Shown in pieces: positions 26,552 through 34,553 of a stretch of DNA of 36,770 bases. The DNA is taken from contig NZ_NJIC01000018.1 in NCBI RefSeq assembly GCF_013620825.1, positions 1 to 36,770 of the forward strand. Reading direction: 5' to 3'. The notes below the pieces were generated by a model. That model was not told where the DNA came from and did not search any database. It saw only the letters and a program-made list of their open reading frames with translations. The position numbers and the translations under genes are program-made. The number at the start of each line of letters is the position of its first letter. The stretch's first letter is position 1. The DNA is from Rhodanobacter sp. PCA2 (lineage in GTDB: Bacteria > Pseudomonadota > Gammaproteobacteria > Xanthomonadales > Rhodanobacteraceae).

Positions 26552-26925
26552 CGCATGCGCGTCACGCGGCTGCACGGCGAAGCGCCCGCTGGAACGCGGA
26601 GGCGGCGTGAGGAAGAAGGGGGGAGGTGGCGGGAAAAGTGCTGCCCGGCGCGTCGGGATGAGGAGCTACCTGCCTGACGCGCCGGGCGGCGATCCGGGGC
26701 CCACTGCCAAGTGATCAACCCTCGGACTTGGGATCATACCCCTGGGCGGGCCAAATGGGCTGTGGATAGTCGAGACTCTTTCGGAAACATTCCGTTAAGT
26801 CATTCAAGGCAAAGGATTTGTTTTTGATTTTGCGGCGTCGCGTCGAATTGCTGGGAATGGCGTGGCCGGAAAGCCATCATCGCCGACGTACGCCGACGAT
26901 CATCGAAGTTTGACGCGGATTCGTA
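26552..26925. other. Gene-free stretch with strong secondary-structure potential
   Basis: No convincing protein is encoded in either strand of these 374 bp between the convergent HiPIP and permease genes. They hold a perfect 12-bp inverted repeat (GCCCGGCGCGTC, 26643-26654, with 26676-26687), a hairpin at 26712-26736 (TGATC-AACCC...GGGATCA), a DnaA-box-like TGTGGATAG (26761-26769), the palindrome CGGAAACATTCCG (26782-26794) and an AT-rich patch near 26800-26835 that stands out from the GC-rich surroundings. A small RNA gene is possible but unproven. Confidence 0.4.
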
Positions 26926-28374
26926 TCAGATACCTGTCTTCTGCCGGCGCAATTGGCTGTGCCGGTAGCCGTAGCCGAAGTAGATCGCCAGGCCGATCAG
27001 GGTCCAGATGCCCATCAGCAGCCACTGGTACCAGTTCTCCCAGTACAGCAGCCCCAGGCAGCACAGCACGCCCAGCGTGCAGGTCACCGGCGCCCACGGC
27101 ACGCGGAAGGTGCGCGGCAGTTCGGGACGCGTGTAGCGCAGGATCAGCACGCCCGCGCACACCGCGACGAAGGCGATCAGCGTGCCCATCGAGACCAGGT
27201 CGCCGAGCACGTCCAGCGGGAACACCGCGGCCAGCGCGGCGATGCCGATGCCGGTGATGACGGTATTGATGTGCGGGGTCTTGTAGCGCGGATGGATCTT
27301 CGAGAACACCGGCGGCAGCAGGCCGTCGTTGCCCATGATCATGAAGATGCGCGGCTGCGCGATGATCATCACCAGCACGACCGAGGACAGGCCGATCAAC
27401 GCGCCGATCTCCACCAGCCAGCGCAGCCAGCCCAGCTCCGGGTGCGCTTTCACGGCGGTGACCACCGGCTCGCTGGTGCCCAACTGGTCGTACGGCAGCA
27501 GGCCGGTGATCACGGCCGCCATGCCGATGTAGAGCACGGTGCAGATCGCCAGCGAGACCAGGGTGCCGATCGGCAGGTCGCGCTGCGGGTTCTTCGCTTC
27601 CTGCGCCGCGGTGGAGGTGGCCTCGAAGCCTATGTAGGCGAAGAACACCAGGGTCGAGGCGCGCATGATGCCGGGCCAGCCGTACTTCTCCGGCCCCTGC
27701 TGCGGCGGAATGAAGGGTTCCCAGTAGTGCGGGTTCACGTACTGCCAGCCGGCCACGATCACCACCACGATCAGGCCGACCTTGAGGATCACCATGGCGA
27801 GGTTGGCACCGCTGGATTCGCGGATGCCCACGTAGCACAGCCAGGTCAGCAGCAGCACGATCGCGACGGCGGGCAGGTTGAACAGCGCGCCGGTGGCGAC
27901 GAGGTGGCCGTCCTGGTAGGCCAGCGGCGCATTGGTCAGGATCGCCGGCAGGTGCATGCCCATGTTGTCGAGCAGGCTGGTGAAGTAGCCGGTCCAGCTC
28001 ACCGCCACGGCCGAGGCCGACACGCCGTACTCCAGCACCATGTTCCAGCCGATGAACCAGGCCACCAGCTCGCCCAGCGTGGCGTAGGCGTAGGAATAGG
28101 AACTGCCCGACATCGGGATCAGGGTGGCGAACTCGGCGTAGCACAGCGCGGTGAAGCTGCAGCAGATCGCCGCGATGACGAAGGCCAGGATGATCGCCGG
28201 GCCGGCGTGTTCGGCCGCCGCCTGGCCGGTGATCACGAAGATGCCGCCGCCGATCACCGCGCCGATGCCCAGCGCGGTCAGTCCCCAGGGACCGAGCGTG
28301 CGTTGCAGCGCGACGCCGTGGGTGTTGTCGGCGGCGGAAAAGTCGGTCTTGCGGGCGAGCAGTTGCTTGAGCAT
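26926..28374 (-). CDS. APC-family amino acid permease (CAT/YfnA type)
   Basis: A 482-aa polytopic inner-membrane protein of the amino acid-polyamine-cation superfamily, with about 12-14 hydrophobic spans. The N-terminus LGPWGLTALGIGAVIGGGIFVITG is the substrate-binding unwound helix 1 motif; YAEFATLIPMSGSSYSYAYATLGE, FFAYIGFEATSTAAQEAKNPQRDLP and IFMIMGNDGLLPPVFSKIHPRYKTPH are family-typical. It probably imports a cationic or neutral amino acid by proton symport; the substrate is not deducible. It is a close relative of the upstream permease and follows it on the same strand, separated by a hairpin. Confidence 0.9.
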   Translation of the reverse strand: MLKQLLARKTDFSAADNTHGVALQRTLGPWGLTALGIGAVIGGGIFVITGQAAAEHAGPAIILAFVIAAICCSFTALCYAEFATLIPMSGSSYSYAYATLGELVAWFIGWNMVLEYGVSASAVAVSWTGYFTSLLDNMGMHLPAILTNAPLAYQDGHLVATGALFNLPAVAIVLLLTWLCYVGIRESSGANLAMVILKVGLIVVVIVAGWQYVNPHYWEPFIPPQQGPEKYGWPGIMRASTLVFFAYIGFEATSTAAQEAKNPQRDLPIGTLVSLAICTVLYIGMAAVITGLLPYDQLGTSEPVVTAVKAHPELGWLRWLVEIGALIGLSSVVLVMIIAQPRIFMIMGNDGLLPPVFSKIHPRYKTPHINTVITGIGIAALAAVFPLDVLGDLVSMGTLIAFVAVCAGVLILRYTRPELPRTFRVPWAPVTCTLGVLCCLGLLYWENWYQWLLMGIWTLIGLAIYFGYGYRHSQLRRQKTGI

Positions 28375-28392
28375 GCGGCTTCCTGACGTGAA

Positions 28393-28419
28393 ACCGGCAC
28401 GACGCGTGGTCGTGCCGGT
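28393..28419 (-). terminator. Hairpin between the two permease genes (possible terminator or attenuator)
   Basis: A perfect 11-bp stem (ACCGGCACGAC, 28393-28403, with 28409-28419) around a 5-nt loop lies in the 88-bp gap. On the minus strand only a short T run follows, so termination would be partial. It may lower expression of the downstream permease. Confidence 0.5.
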
Positions 28420-28462
28420 GGCGTGACGGTCGGTATGCGCGGGCGGGCGCGGATCGTTCCGC

Positions 28463-29947
28463 TCAGTCCGCTTCGACGCCGCGGGCCAGGTGGCTCTTGC
28501 GATAGCCGTACAGGAAGTACACCACCAACCCGATCGCGCCCCACGCGAAGAACGTGATCTTGGCTTCCTTGGACAGGTTGAGGAACAGCAGCAGGCAGCC
28601 GATCACCGCCAGCGGGCAGATCAGCCACGGCAGCGGCGTGCGGAACGGGCGCGGGCGCTCGGGCTGGGTGCGGCGCAGGATCAGCACGCCCACCGCCACC
28701 ATGATGAAGGCGAACAGCGTGCCCGAGTTCGTGATGTCGGCGAGGATGCCCACCGGGAACAGCGCGCCGAACAGCGAGACGAAGGTGCCGGTGATCAGGG
28801 TGATCACGTGGGGCGTGTGGTAGCGCGGATGGATCTTGGCCAGCGACGGCGGCAGCAGGCCGTCGCGCGACATGGTGAAGAAGATGCGCGTCTGGCCGTA
28901 GGTCATCGTGAGGATCACCGACGGCAGCGCGATGCCGGCGGCGAACGCGATGAAGGCGGCCATGGTGTTGTGGTCGAGCAGGCGCACCACGTGGGCCAGC
29001 GCCTCCTTGCTGCACACCAGCGCCTGCGAACCCTGGCAGGCCGCGGCGAACGCCGGCGTGCCAGGCTCCAGCGCCACGCCGTCCGGGCCCAGCATGGGCT
29101 GCGCGCCCACCGCGCCCACCGCGCCGTAGCTCACCAGCAGGTAGTAGATGGTGCAGACGCTGAGCGAGCCGATCAGGGCGATCGGGATGTTGCGGTTCGG
29201 GTTCTTCGTTTCCTCGGCCGCGGTGGAGATGGCGTCGAAGCCGATGTAGGCGAACACGATGGAGGCCGCCGCGCCCAGCACGCCGATGCCGCCCATCGGG
29301 CTGCCCCAGCCGTTCGGCACGAACGGCGTGAAGTTCTGGTCCTTCACCGCCGGCAGCGCCACGAAGATGAAGACGGTGAGCGCGACGATCTTGATCAGCA
29401 CCAGCACGGTGTTGACCTTGGCCGACTTCGAGGTGCCGACCACCAGCAGGAAGGTGATCGCGAGGCCGATCAGGCAGGCCAGCAGGTTGAAGCTGCCGCC
29501 GTCCATCGGACCCACCTGCAGGAACTGCGGCAAACCGAACCCGGCATGCGAAAGCAGGCCGTTGACGTAGCCGGCCCAGCCCACGCACACCGTGCTGGCG
29601 GCGATGGTGTATTCCAGCACCAGCGCCCAGCCCACCACCCATGCGACGCCTTCGCCCAGCACGCCGTAGGTATAGGTGTAGGCCGAGCCGGCCACCGGCA
29701 CCATGGAGGCGAGTTCCGCGTAGGCCAGCGCGGCGAACGCGCAGACCACCGCGGCGATCACGAACGCGATCATCATGCCCGGGCCGGCCTTCTGGCCCGC
29801 CTCGGCGGTGAGCACGAAGATGCCGGTGCCGATGATGGCGCCGATGCCGAGCATGGTGAGCTGGAAGGCGCCCAACTGGCGGGTGAGGCTTTTCTTCTCC
29901 GCCGTGGCGATGATCTGGTCGATCGGCTTGATGCGCTGGAACAGCAT
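28463..29947 (-). CDS. APC-family amino acid permease (CAT/YfnA type), second copy
   Basis: A 494-aa paralogue of the downstream permease. It shares LTMLGIGAIIGTGIFVLTAEAG, YAELASMVPVAGSAYTYTYGVLGE, VFAYIGFDAISTAAEETKNPNRNIP and IFFTMSRDGLLPPSLAKIHPRYHTPH. It differs by an insert of about 35 residues between membrane spans near residue 300 (GPDGVALEPGTPAFAAACQG, SQALVCSKEAL), which carries two cysteines and would lie in a non-membrane loop. The start at 29947 is preferred over an upstream ATG at 29980 because GGGGAG (29955-29960) lies 7 nt before it. The substrate is unknown; cationic amino acid or broad neutral transport are both typical. Confidence 0.9.
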   Translation of the reverse strand: MLFQRIKPIDQIIATAEKKSLTRQLGAFQLTMLGIGAIIGTGIFVLTAEAGQKAGPGMMIAFVIAAVVCAFAALAYAELASMVPVAGSAYTYTYGVLGEGVAWVVGWALVLEYTIAASTVCVGWAGYVNGLLSHAGFGLPQFLQVGPMDGGSFNLLACLIGLAITFLLVVGTSKSAKVNTVLVLIKIVALTVFIFVALPAVKDQNFTPFVPNGWGSPMGGIGVLGAAASIVFAYIGFDAISTAAEETKNPNRNIPIALIGSLSVCTIYYLLVSYGAVGAVGAQPMLGPDGVALEPGTPAFAAACQGSQALVCSKEALAHVVRLLDHNTMAAFIAFAAGIALPSVILTMTYGQTRIFFTMSRDGLLPPSLAKIHPRYHTPHVITLITGTFVSLFGALFPVGILADITNSGTLFAFIMVAVGVLILRRTQPERPRPFRTPLPWLICPLAVIGCLLLFLNLSKEAKITFFAWGAIGLVVYFLYGYRKSHLARGVEAD

Positions 29948-30107
29948 GTATTGGCTCCCCGGTAGACAGCGACGTACCACTCGAACGGAAACGCGACGAA
30001 CGGAACGCCACGAGCCGAGGGACGGCCAACCTTAGCGGAGCGACCTGAGGGGTACAAGACGCGTTGCAGCTAGAATGCCTGCGGTTTTCGCAGCCCTGCC
30101 ACAAGTC

Positions 30108-30659
30108 ATGCCGCTGATTTTTCCGCCGCTCGCCGTCGCCTTCGACGACTATCGCGCACGCCATCCGGAGGAGCGGGAAACCATCGTCCGCTTCGCGGAT
30201 TTCCTCGCCTCGCATGCCGCCGTGTTCGAGCGCAGCCATGCCGTCGGCCACTTCACCGGCTCGGCGTGGCTGGTGAGCGCGGATGGCGGACGCGTGCTGC
30301 TCACGCACCACCGCAAGCTGGGCCGCTGGCTGCAACTGGGCGGCCATGCGGATGGCGACGCCGACCTCGCGCAAGTCGCGCTGCGCGAGGCGGAAGAGGA
30401 ATCGGGCCTGCGCGACCTGGTGGTGGAACCGGCGATCTTCGACCTGGACGCGCACCGCATTCCCGCGCGCGGCAGCGAGCCGGAACACTGGCATTACGAC
30501 GTGCGCCACGTGGTGCGGGCGACAGGCAGCGAAGCGTTCGCGGTCAGCGAGGAGTCGCTTGCCCTTGCGTGGAAGCCGGTGCGCGAGATCGCCGCCGATC
30601 CGCAGGCCGACGCCTCGCTGCGGCGCATGGCGGGGAAGTGGCTGGCGCGTTACGCGTAG
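30108..30659 (+). CDS. Nudix hydrolase
   Basis: A 183-aa Nudix-fold protein. The Nudix box is [20 protein letters not shown] followed by ESGL: the REAEEE core that binds divalent metal is intact, but the first box glutamate (G-x5-E) is alanine, a variant also known to me in a bacterial subfamily with GGHxDGD. Residues ~60-80 ([19 protein letters not shown]) are the usual strand-loop before the box. The substrate is unknown. The start at 30108 is preferred because the in-frame ATG at 30075 overlaps a TAGAAT -10-like hexamer (30071-30076). Its 3' end overlaps the convergent dioxygenase gene by 10 nt. Confidence 0.87.
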   Translation: MPLIFPPLAVAFDDYRARHPEERETIVRFADFLASHAAVFERSHAVGHFTGSAWLVSADGGRVLLTHHRKLGRWLQLGGHADGDADLAQVALREAEEESGLRDLVVEPAIFDLDAHRIPARGSEPEHWHYDVRHVVRATGSEAFAVSEESLALAWKPVREIAADPQADASLRRMAGKWLARYA

Positions 30660-31171
30660 CGTTCCGGCGCCGGATTGAGGTGGCCGCAATCCTTGCAGGT
30701 GCGCGCCTCGCGCGAGCGGTAGAAGCGCTCGAACACCGGCGGGAAATCGTGCTCGATGCTGTCGAGGCTGAAGTACTCCTCGTACAGCTTGTGGTTGCAG
30801 CGTTCGCAGAACCACAGCAGGCCGTCCTTCTCGTGCGGCAGGCGGCGGCGCTCGATCACCAGGCCGATGGAGTCGGCCATGCGCTGCGGCGAATGCGGCA
30901 CGCGCGGCGGCAGGTAGAACATCTCGCCGGCGCGGATCGGCAGGTCGCGCGCCACGCCGTCGTCCTGCACCTTCAGCACCATCTCGCCTTCGAGCTGGTA
31001 GAAGAATTCCGGGCCTTCGTCCCAGTGGTAGTCGGTGCGCGCGTTGGGGCCGCCCACGATCATCACGATGAAGTCGCCGTCGACGATGCACTTGTTGCCC
31101 ACAGGCGGCTTCAGCAGGTGGCGGTGTTCGTCGATCCAGCGTTGCAGGTTGAAGGGCGGGGTGAGAGCCAT
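30650..31171 (-). CDS. nbaC: 3-hydroxyanthranilate 3,4-dioxygenase
   Basis: A 173-aa cupin opening the ring of 3-hydroxyanthranilate in tryptophan catabolism, giving the precursor of quinolinate and NAD. Iron ligands His49, Glu55 and His93 ([13 protein letters not shown] and PRVPHSPQR) and substrate arginines Arg45 and Arg97 match those of the Cupriavidus enzyme. The C-terminal rubredoxin-like site has Cys122/Cys125 and Cys159/Cys162 (CERC, CKDC). The start at 31171 is chosen because the frame upstream reads through a repeat element. Other kynurenine-pathway genes are not in the window. Confidence 0.93.
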   Translation of the reverse strand: MALTPPFNLQRWIDEHRHLLKPPVGNKCIVDGDFIVMIVGGPNARTDYHWDEGPEFFYQLEGEMVLKVQDDGVARDLPIRAGEMFYLPPRVPHSPQRMADSIGLVIERRRLPHEKDGLLWFCERCNHKLYEEYFSLDSIEHDFPPVFERFYRSREARTCKDCGHLNPAPERYA

Positions 31172-31196
31172 GGCGTGGTGCCTCGCTGGGGCTTTG

Positions 31197-31337
31197 CTTC
31201 CTCTCCCTGTGGGGAGTGGATCGAGGTGAGGGACGGGTGCCCGCGTTGAGCTTTCATGCGGTGCGGGTCGGGCGTGTTCCAACCTTATCGCAAGAGCGGC
31301 CCCTCACCCCAGCCCTCTCCCCGACGGGGAGAGGGAG
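31197..31337. repeat. Inverted CCCTCTCCCC-type repeat pair between nbaC and parE
   Basis: The right arm (31299-31337) contains a perfect 10-bp hairpin CCCTCTCCCC/GGGGAGAGGG (31313-31322 with 31326-31335). The left arm (31197-31237) is its diverged inverse (CCTCTCCCTGTGGGGAG followed by GAGGTGAGGG). This sequence type is a common intergenic repeat in xanthomonads. The left arm lies 26 bp upstream of the nbaC start, so the nbaC promoter must lie in or beyond it; the right arm hairpin may act as a 3' end for parE. Confidence 0.7.
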
Positions 31338-31345
31338 CAAAGGCG

Positions 31346-33235
31346 TCAGGCTTCGAGCGTGGCGAGGTCGCCCTTTTCCTCCAGCCACGCCTTGCGGTCG
31401 CCGGCGCGCTTCTTGGCCAGCAGCAGGTCCATCAGCTTGGCGGTGCCGTCGTCGCCTTCCACGGTGAGCTGGACGAGGCGGCGCGTGTCGGGGTGGATGG
31501 TGGATTCGCGCAGCTGCGGCGGGTTCATCTCGCCCAGGCCCTTGAAGCGGGTGACGCTGACGGCGCCCTTCATCTTCTCGCGCTCGATCTTCTGCAGCAT
31601 CGCCTGCTTCTCGTTTTCGTCGAGGCAGTAGAACACCTGCTTGCCCACGTCCACGCGGAACAGCGGCGGCATCGCCACGAACACGTGGCCCTCGCTGACG
31701 AGGTGCGGGAAGTGGCGCAGGAACAGCGCGCTGAGCAGGGTGGCGATGTGCAGGCCGTCCGAGTCGGCGTCGGCGAGGATGATCACCTTGCCGTAGCGCA
31801 GGCCGGTGAGGTCGTCCTTGCCGGGATCGCAGCCGATCGCCACGGCGAGGTTGTGCACTTCCTCGGAGGCGAGCACCGAGGTGGACTCCACCTCCCAGGT
31901 GTTGAGGATCTTGCCGCGCAGCGGCAGGATCGCCTGGAACTCCTTGTCGCGCGCCTGCTTCGCGCTGCCGCCGGCGGAGTCGCCTTCCACCAGGAACAGC
32001 TCGGTGCGCGAGAGGTCGGTGGAGGTGCAGTCGGCGAGCTTGCCGGGCAGGGCGGGGCCTTGCACGATCTTCTTGCGCACCACCTGCTTGGCCGCCTTGA
32101 GCCGCGCGCTGGCGCGCTCGATGGCGAGCTGGGCGATGCGCTCGCCGGTATCCACGTTCTGGTTCAGCCACAGGCTGAAGGCATCGTGGATCACGTTCTC
32201 CACCATGCCGGCGGCCTGGCGCGAGGACAGCCGCTCCTTGGTCTGGCCGGCGAACTGCGGATCGAGCAGCTTCGCGCTGAGCACGAAGGCCAGCCGCTCC
32301 CACACGTCTTCCGGCGCCAGCTTCACGCCGCGCGGCAACAGGTTGCGGATGTCGCAGAATTCCCTGATCGCATTGGTGAGGCCCGAGCGCAGGCCGTTGA
32401 CGTGGGTGCCGCCCTGCGCGGTGGGGATGAGGTTGACGTAGCTCTCCTGCACCAGTTCGCCTTCCGGCAACCAGGCCAGCGCCACGTCCATGCCCTCGGT
32501 GTCGCGCGCCACGTGGTGCACGAAGAGTTCCGCCGGCAGCACGTCGCCGCCGTCCAGCTCGCCGCGCAGGTAGTCGCGCAGGCCGTCCTCGTAAAGCCAT
32601 TCGACGACTTCGCCGCTGGCCTCGTCGGTGAGTTTCACCGCCAGGCCCGCGCACAGCACGGCCTTGGCGCGCAGCAGGTGCTTGAGCCTGGACAGCGAGA
32701 TCTTCGGCGAGTCGAAGTATTTCGGGTCGGGCCAGAAATGCACGGTGGTGCCGGTCTTCCGCTTCGGCACCGTGCCGACGATTTCCAGCTCGCTGACGCG
32801 GTCGCCGTGCTCGAAGGCCATGCGGTATTCGTTGCCGTCGCGGCGGATCGTCACTTCCACCCGCTGCGACAGCGCGTTCACCACCGACACGCCCACGCCG
32901 TGCAGGCCGCCGGAGAAGTTGTAGTTCTTGCCGCTGAACTTGCCGCCCGCATGCAGGCGGGTGAGGATCAGCTCGACGCCGGGGATGCCTTCCTCGGGGT
33001 GGATGTCCACCGGCATGCCGCGGCCGTCGTCCGTCACCTCGACCGAGCCGTCCGCGTGCAGCACCACGTCGATCGATTTCGCGTAGCCGGCCAGCGCCTC
33101 GTCCACCGAGTTGTCGACCACCTCCTGCGCCATGTGGTTCGGCCGGGTGGTGTCGGTGTACATGCCCGGGCGGCGCTTGACCGGGTCCAGGCCGGAGAGG
33201 ACTTCGATGTCGGCGGCGTTGTAGCGACTGCTCAT
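31346..33235 (-). CDS. parE: DNA topoisomerase IV subunit B
   Basis: A 629-aa type IIA topoisomerase subunit, the ATPase and TOPRIM half that decatenates chromosomes with ParC. The GHKL ATPase site is EVVDNSVDEALAG, DDGRGMPVDIHPEEGIPGVE and GGLHGVGVSVVNALS; the TOPRIM site is LVEGDSAGGSAKQARD and ILADADSDGLHIATLL. The latter reads DADSDGLH, as in ParE, not DADVDGSH as in GyrB, and the length equals E. coli ParE (630). The start at 33235 begins MSSRYNAADIEVLSGLDPVK. It is downstream of the CHASE2 gene on the same strand by 72 bp. Confidence 0.96.
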   Translation of the reverse strand: MSSRYNAADIEVLSGLDPVKRRPGMYTDTTRPNHMAQEVVDNSVDEALAGYAKSIDVVLHADGSVEVTDDGRGMPVDIHPEEGIPGVELILTRLHAGGKFSGKNYNFSGGLHGVGVSVVNALSQRVEVTIRRDGNEYRMAFEHGDRVSELEIVGTVPKRKTGTTVHFWPDPKYFDSPKISLSRLKHLLRAKAVLCAGLAVKLTDEASGEVVEWLYEDGLRDYLRGELDGGDVLPAELFVHHVARDTEGMDVALAWLPEGELVQESYVNLIPTAQGGTHVNGLRSGLTNAIREFCDIRNLLPRGVKLAPEDVWERLAFVLSAKLLDPQFAGQTKERLSSRQAAGMVENVIHDAFSLWLNQNVDTGERIAQLAIERASARLKAAKQVVRKKIVQGPALPGKLADCTSTDLSRTELFLVEGDSAGGSAKQARDKEFQAILPLRGKILNTWEVESTSVLASEEVHNLAVAIGCDPGKDDLTGLRYGKVIILADADSDGLHIATLLSALFLRHFPHLVSEGHVFVAMPPLFRVDVGKQVFYCLDENEKQAMLQKIEREKMKGAVSVTRFKGLGEMNPPQLRESTIHPDTRRLVQLTVEGDDGTAKLMDLLLAKKRAGDRKAWLEEKGDLATLEA

Positions 33236-33307
33236 GCGTGGGGATTCTGGTGAAACCAAAACGGGGAGGATGCGGTCGGCGCCCCGTGCGGTCAAGCGAG
33301 ACCGCGG

Positions 33308-34528
33308 TCAGGCGCCGAGGCTGGCGGCCAGCAGGCGTCGCCGCGAACGCCGGCGCAGCAGCACGTCCAGCCGGTTCGCCAGCTCCCACAGCACGGCGCC
33401 GGCCAGGATCAGCGCCACGCAGGCCGCGGGCGGCCACCACAGGCCGGCGTGGCGCAGCAGCAAGGCGCTCAGCAGCAGGCAGGCCAGCGCCGCGACCGCC
33501 GCCGCACGCCAGGCGCGGCGCAGGCCGGGCAGGCCGTACAGGACCAGCGGCAAGGCCAGCATCGCCATGCCCAGCAGGCACCGCCCGGCGAGGTTCAACG
33601 GTAGTATCGCCATGCCGCGGCGCAGGGTTTCCAGCAGGTTGGCCTGGTATTCCACGCCGGGCATGGTGCCGACCGGCGTATCGATGATGTCGCGCATGCC
33701 ATCGGCGGTGGCGCCGACCAGCACCAACTTGCCTTTCAGCAATGACGGCGGCACCTGGCCGTCGAGCACGTCGGCGTACGAAACCCGGCCGAAGCTTCCG
33801 TCCGGGCCGGCGTAGTGCAGCAGCACCAGGTTGTCGCGTTCCCACAGGTAAGGCGAACGCGGGCTGCTGTCGTCGTCGCACAGGCCGGGCAGCGGCGAGG
33901 CGGCCGCCGGCTGGTCCAGCTGCAGCAGCGCCAGACCCAGCGCGGGCCAGTACGGACTGCCGAGTCCGGCCTTGAGATAGGCCGCGCGCGCCACCCGGTC
34001 GTCGCCGATCGGCACGTCGACCTGGCCCAGCGCCGCGGCGACCTTCGCCACCGCCGGTATCGGCTCGATCTCCTCGGGCATGCCGCCGAGTTCGCGCGCC
34101 TCGGCGAACACCGGAAACGCCACGCGGCCGTTGCGCGCGGCGGCCGCGGCAAGCGCGGCGTCGTTTTCCGGATGCGCGACATCCGGCTCGGACACGGTGA
34201 CGTCCATGCCGATGCCGCGCACGCCGTCGGCGGTGAGCCGGTCGATCAGCCGCGCATGCACGGCGCGCGGCCACGGCCAGCGGCCCAGCGCGGCGAGGCT
34301 GCGCATGTCGATCGCCACGATCACCACGTCCTCGCCCGGCGTGTACGACCAGTGGCGCATGTGCAGGTCGTACAGCGCGTGGTCCAGCCGGGCGGTGCGG
34401 TCGCTGGCGAGCAACAGCACCAGCAGCCCGGCGCCCAGGGCCCACAGCACGCTGCGCACCAGCCACGCGAACGGATCGAGGTAGCGCGAGGCTGCCTGGC
34501 GACCCGTGGGAGTGGTGGCGGCGCGCAT
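33308..34528 (-). CDS. CHASE2-domain membrane protein lacking an output domain
   Basis: A 406-aa protein. One N-terminal span (about residues 23-42) precedes an extracytoplasmic CHASE2 sensor domain (about 45-305) with LDHALYDLHMRHW, DVVIVAIDMRSLAALGRWPW, LIDRLTADGVRGIGMD, GKLVLVGATADGMRDIIDTPVG and MPGVEYQANLLETL. Three closely packed spans (about 310-385) and a short basic tail (RRRSRRRLLAASLGA) end it. Most CHASE2 proteins continue into a cyclase, diguanylate cyclase, kinase or phosphatase; here nothing follows and no continuation is seen before parE. It starts 25 nt after the LysM-FecR gene (a start at 34585 is also possible), so the two form an operon. Confidence 0.85.
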   Translation of the reverse strand: MRAATTPTGRQAASRYLDPFAWLVRSVLWALGAGLLVLLLASDRTARLDHALYDLHMRHWSYTPGEDVVIVAIDMRSLAALGRWPWPRAVHARLIDRLTADGVRGIGMDVTVSEPDVAHPENDAALAAAAARNGRVAFPVFAEARELGGMPEEIEPIPAVAKVAAALGQVDVPIGDDRVARAAYLKAGLGSPYWPALGLALLQLDQPAAASPLPGLCDDDSSPRSPYLWERDNLVLLHYAGPDGSFGRVSYADVLDGQVPPSLLKGKLVLVGATADGMRDIIDTPVGTMPGVEYQANLLETLRRGMAILPLNLAGRCLLGMAMLALPLVLYGLPGLRRAWRAAAVAALACLLLSALLLRHAGLWWPPAACVALILAGAVLWELANRLDVLLRRRSRRRLLAASLGA

Positions 34529-34553
34529 GGCGGTCAGCGGTCCACGTCGCGCA

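Noticed and set aside
26953-28386. A 477-codon plus-strand open frame antisense to the first permease
   Set aside because: His/Gln/Asp/Arg-rich low-complexity translation typical of antisense to a membrane protein in GC-rich DNA.
28278-31091. A 937-codon minus-strand open frame across the permease and dioxygenase genes
   Set aside because: Parts of it look family-like only because it borrows shifted translations; the true permease and NbaC frames carry all motifs.
31346-33235. Gyrase subunit B instead of ParE
   Set aside because: The length is 629 aa without the large GyrB insert, and the TOPRIM motif reads DADSDGLH as in ParE.
31254-34466. A 1070-codon minus-strand open frame across parE and the CHASE2 gene
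   Set aside because: It is an alternative frame of the same strand with Arg/Ala/Gly-rich composition and no recognisable domain, while the real frames give ParE and CHASE2 motifs.
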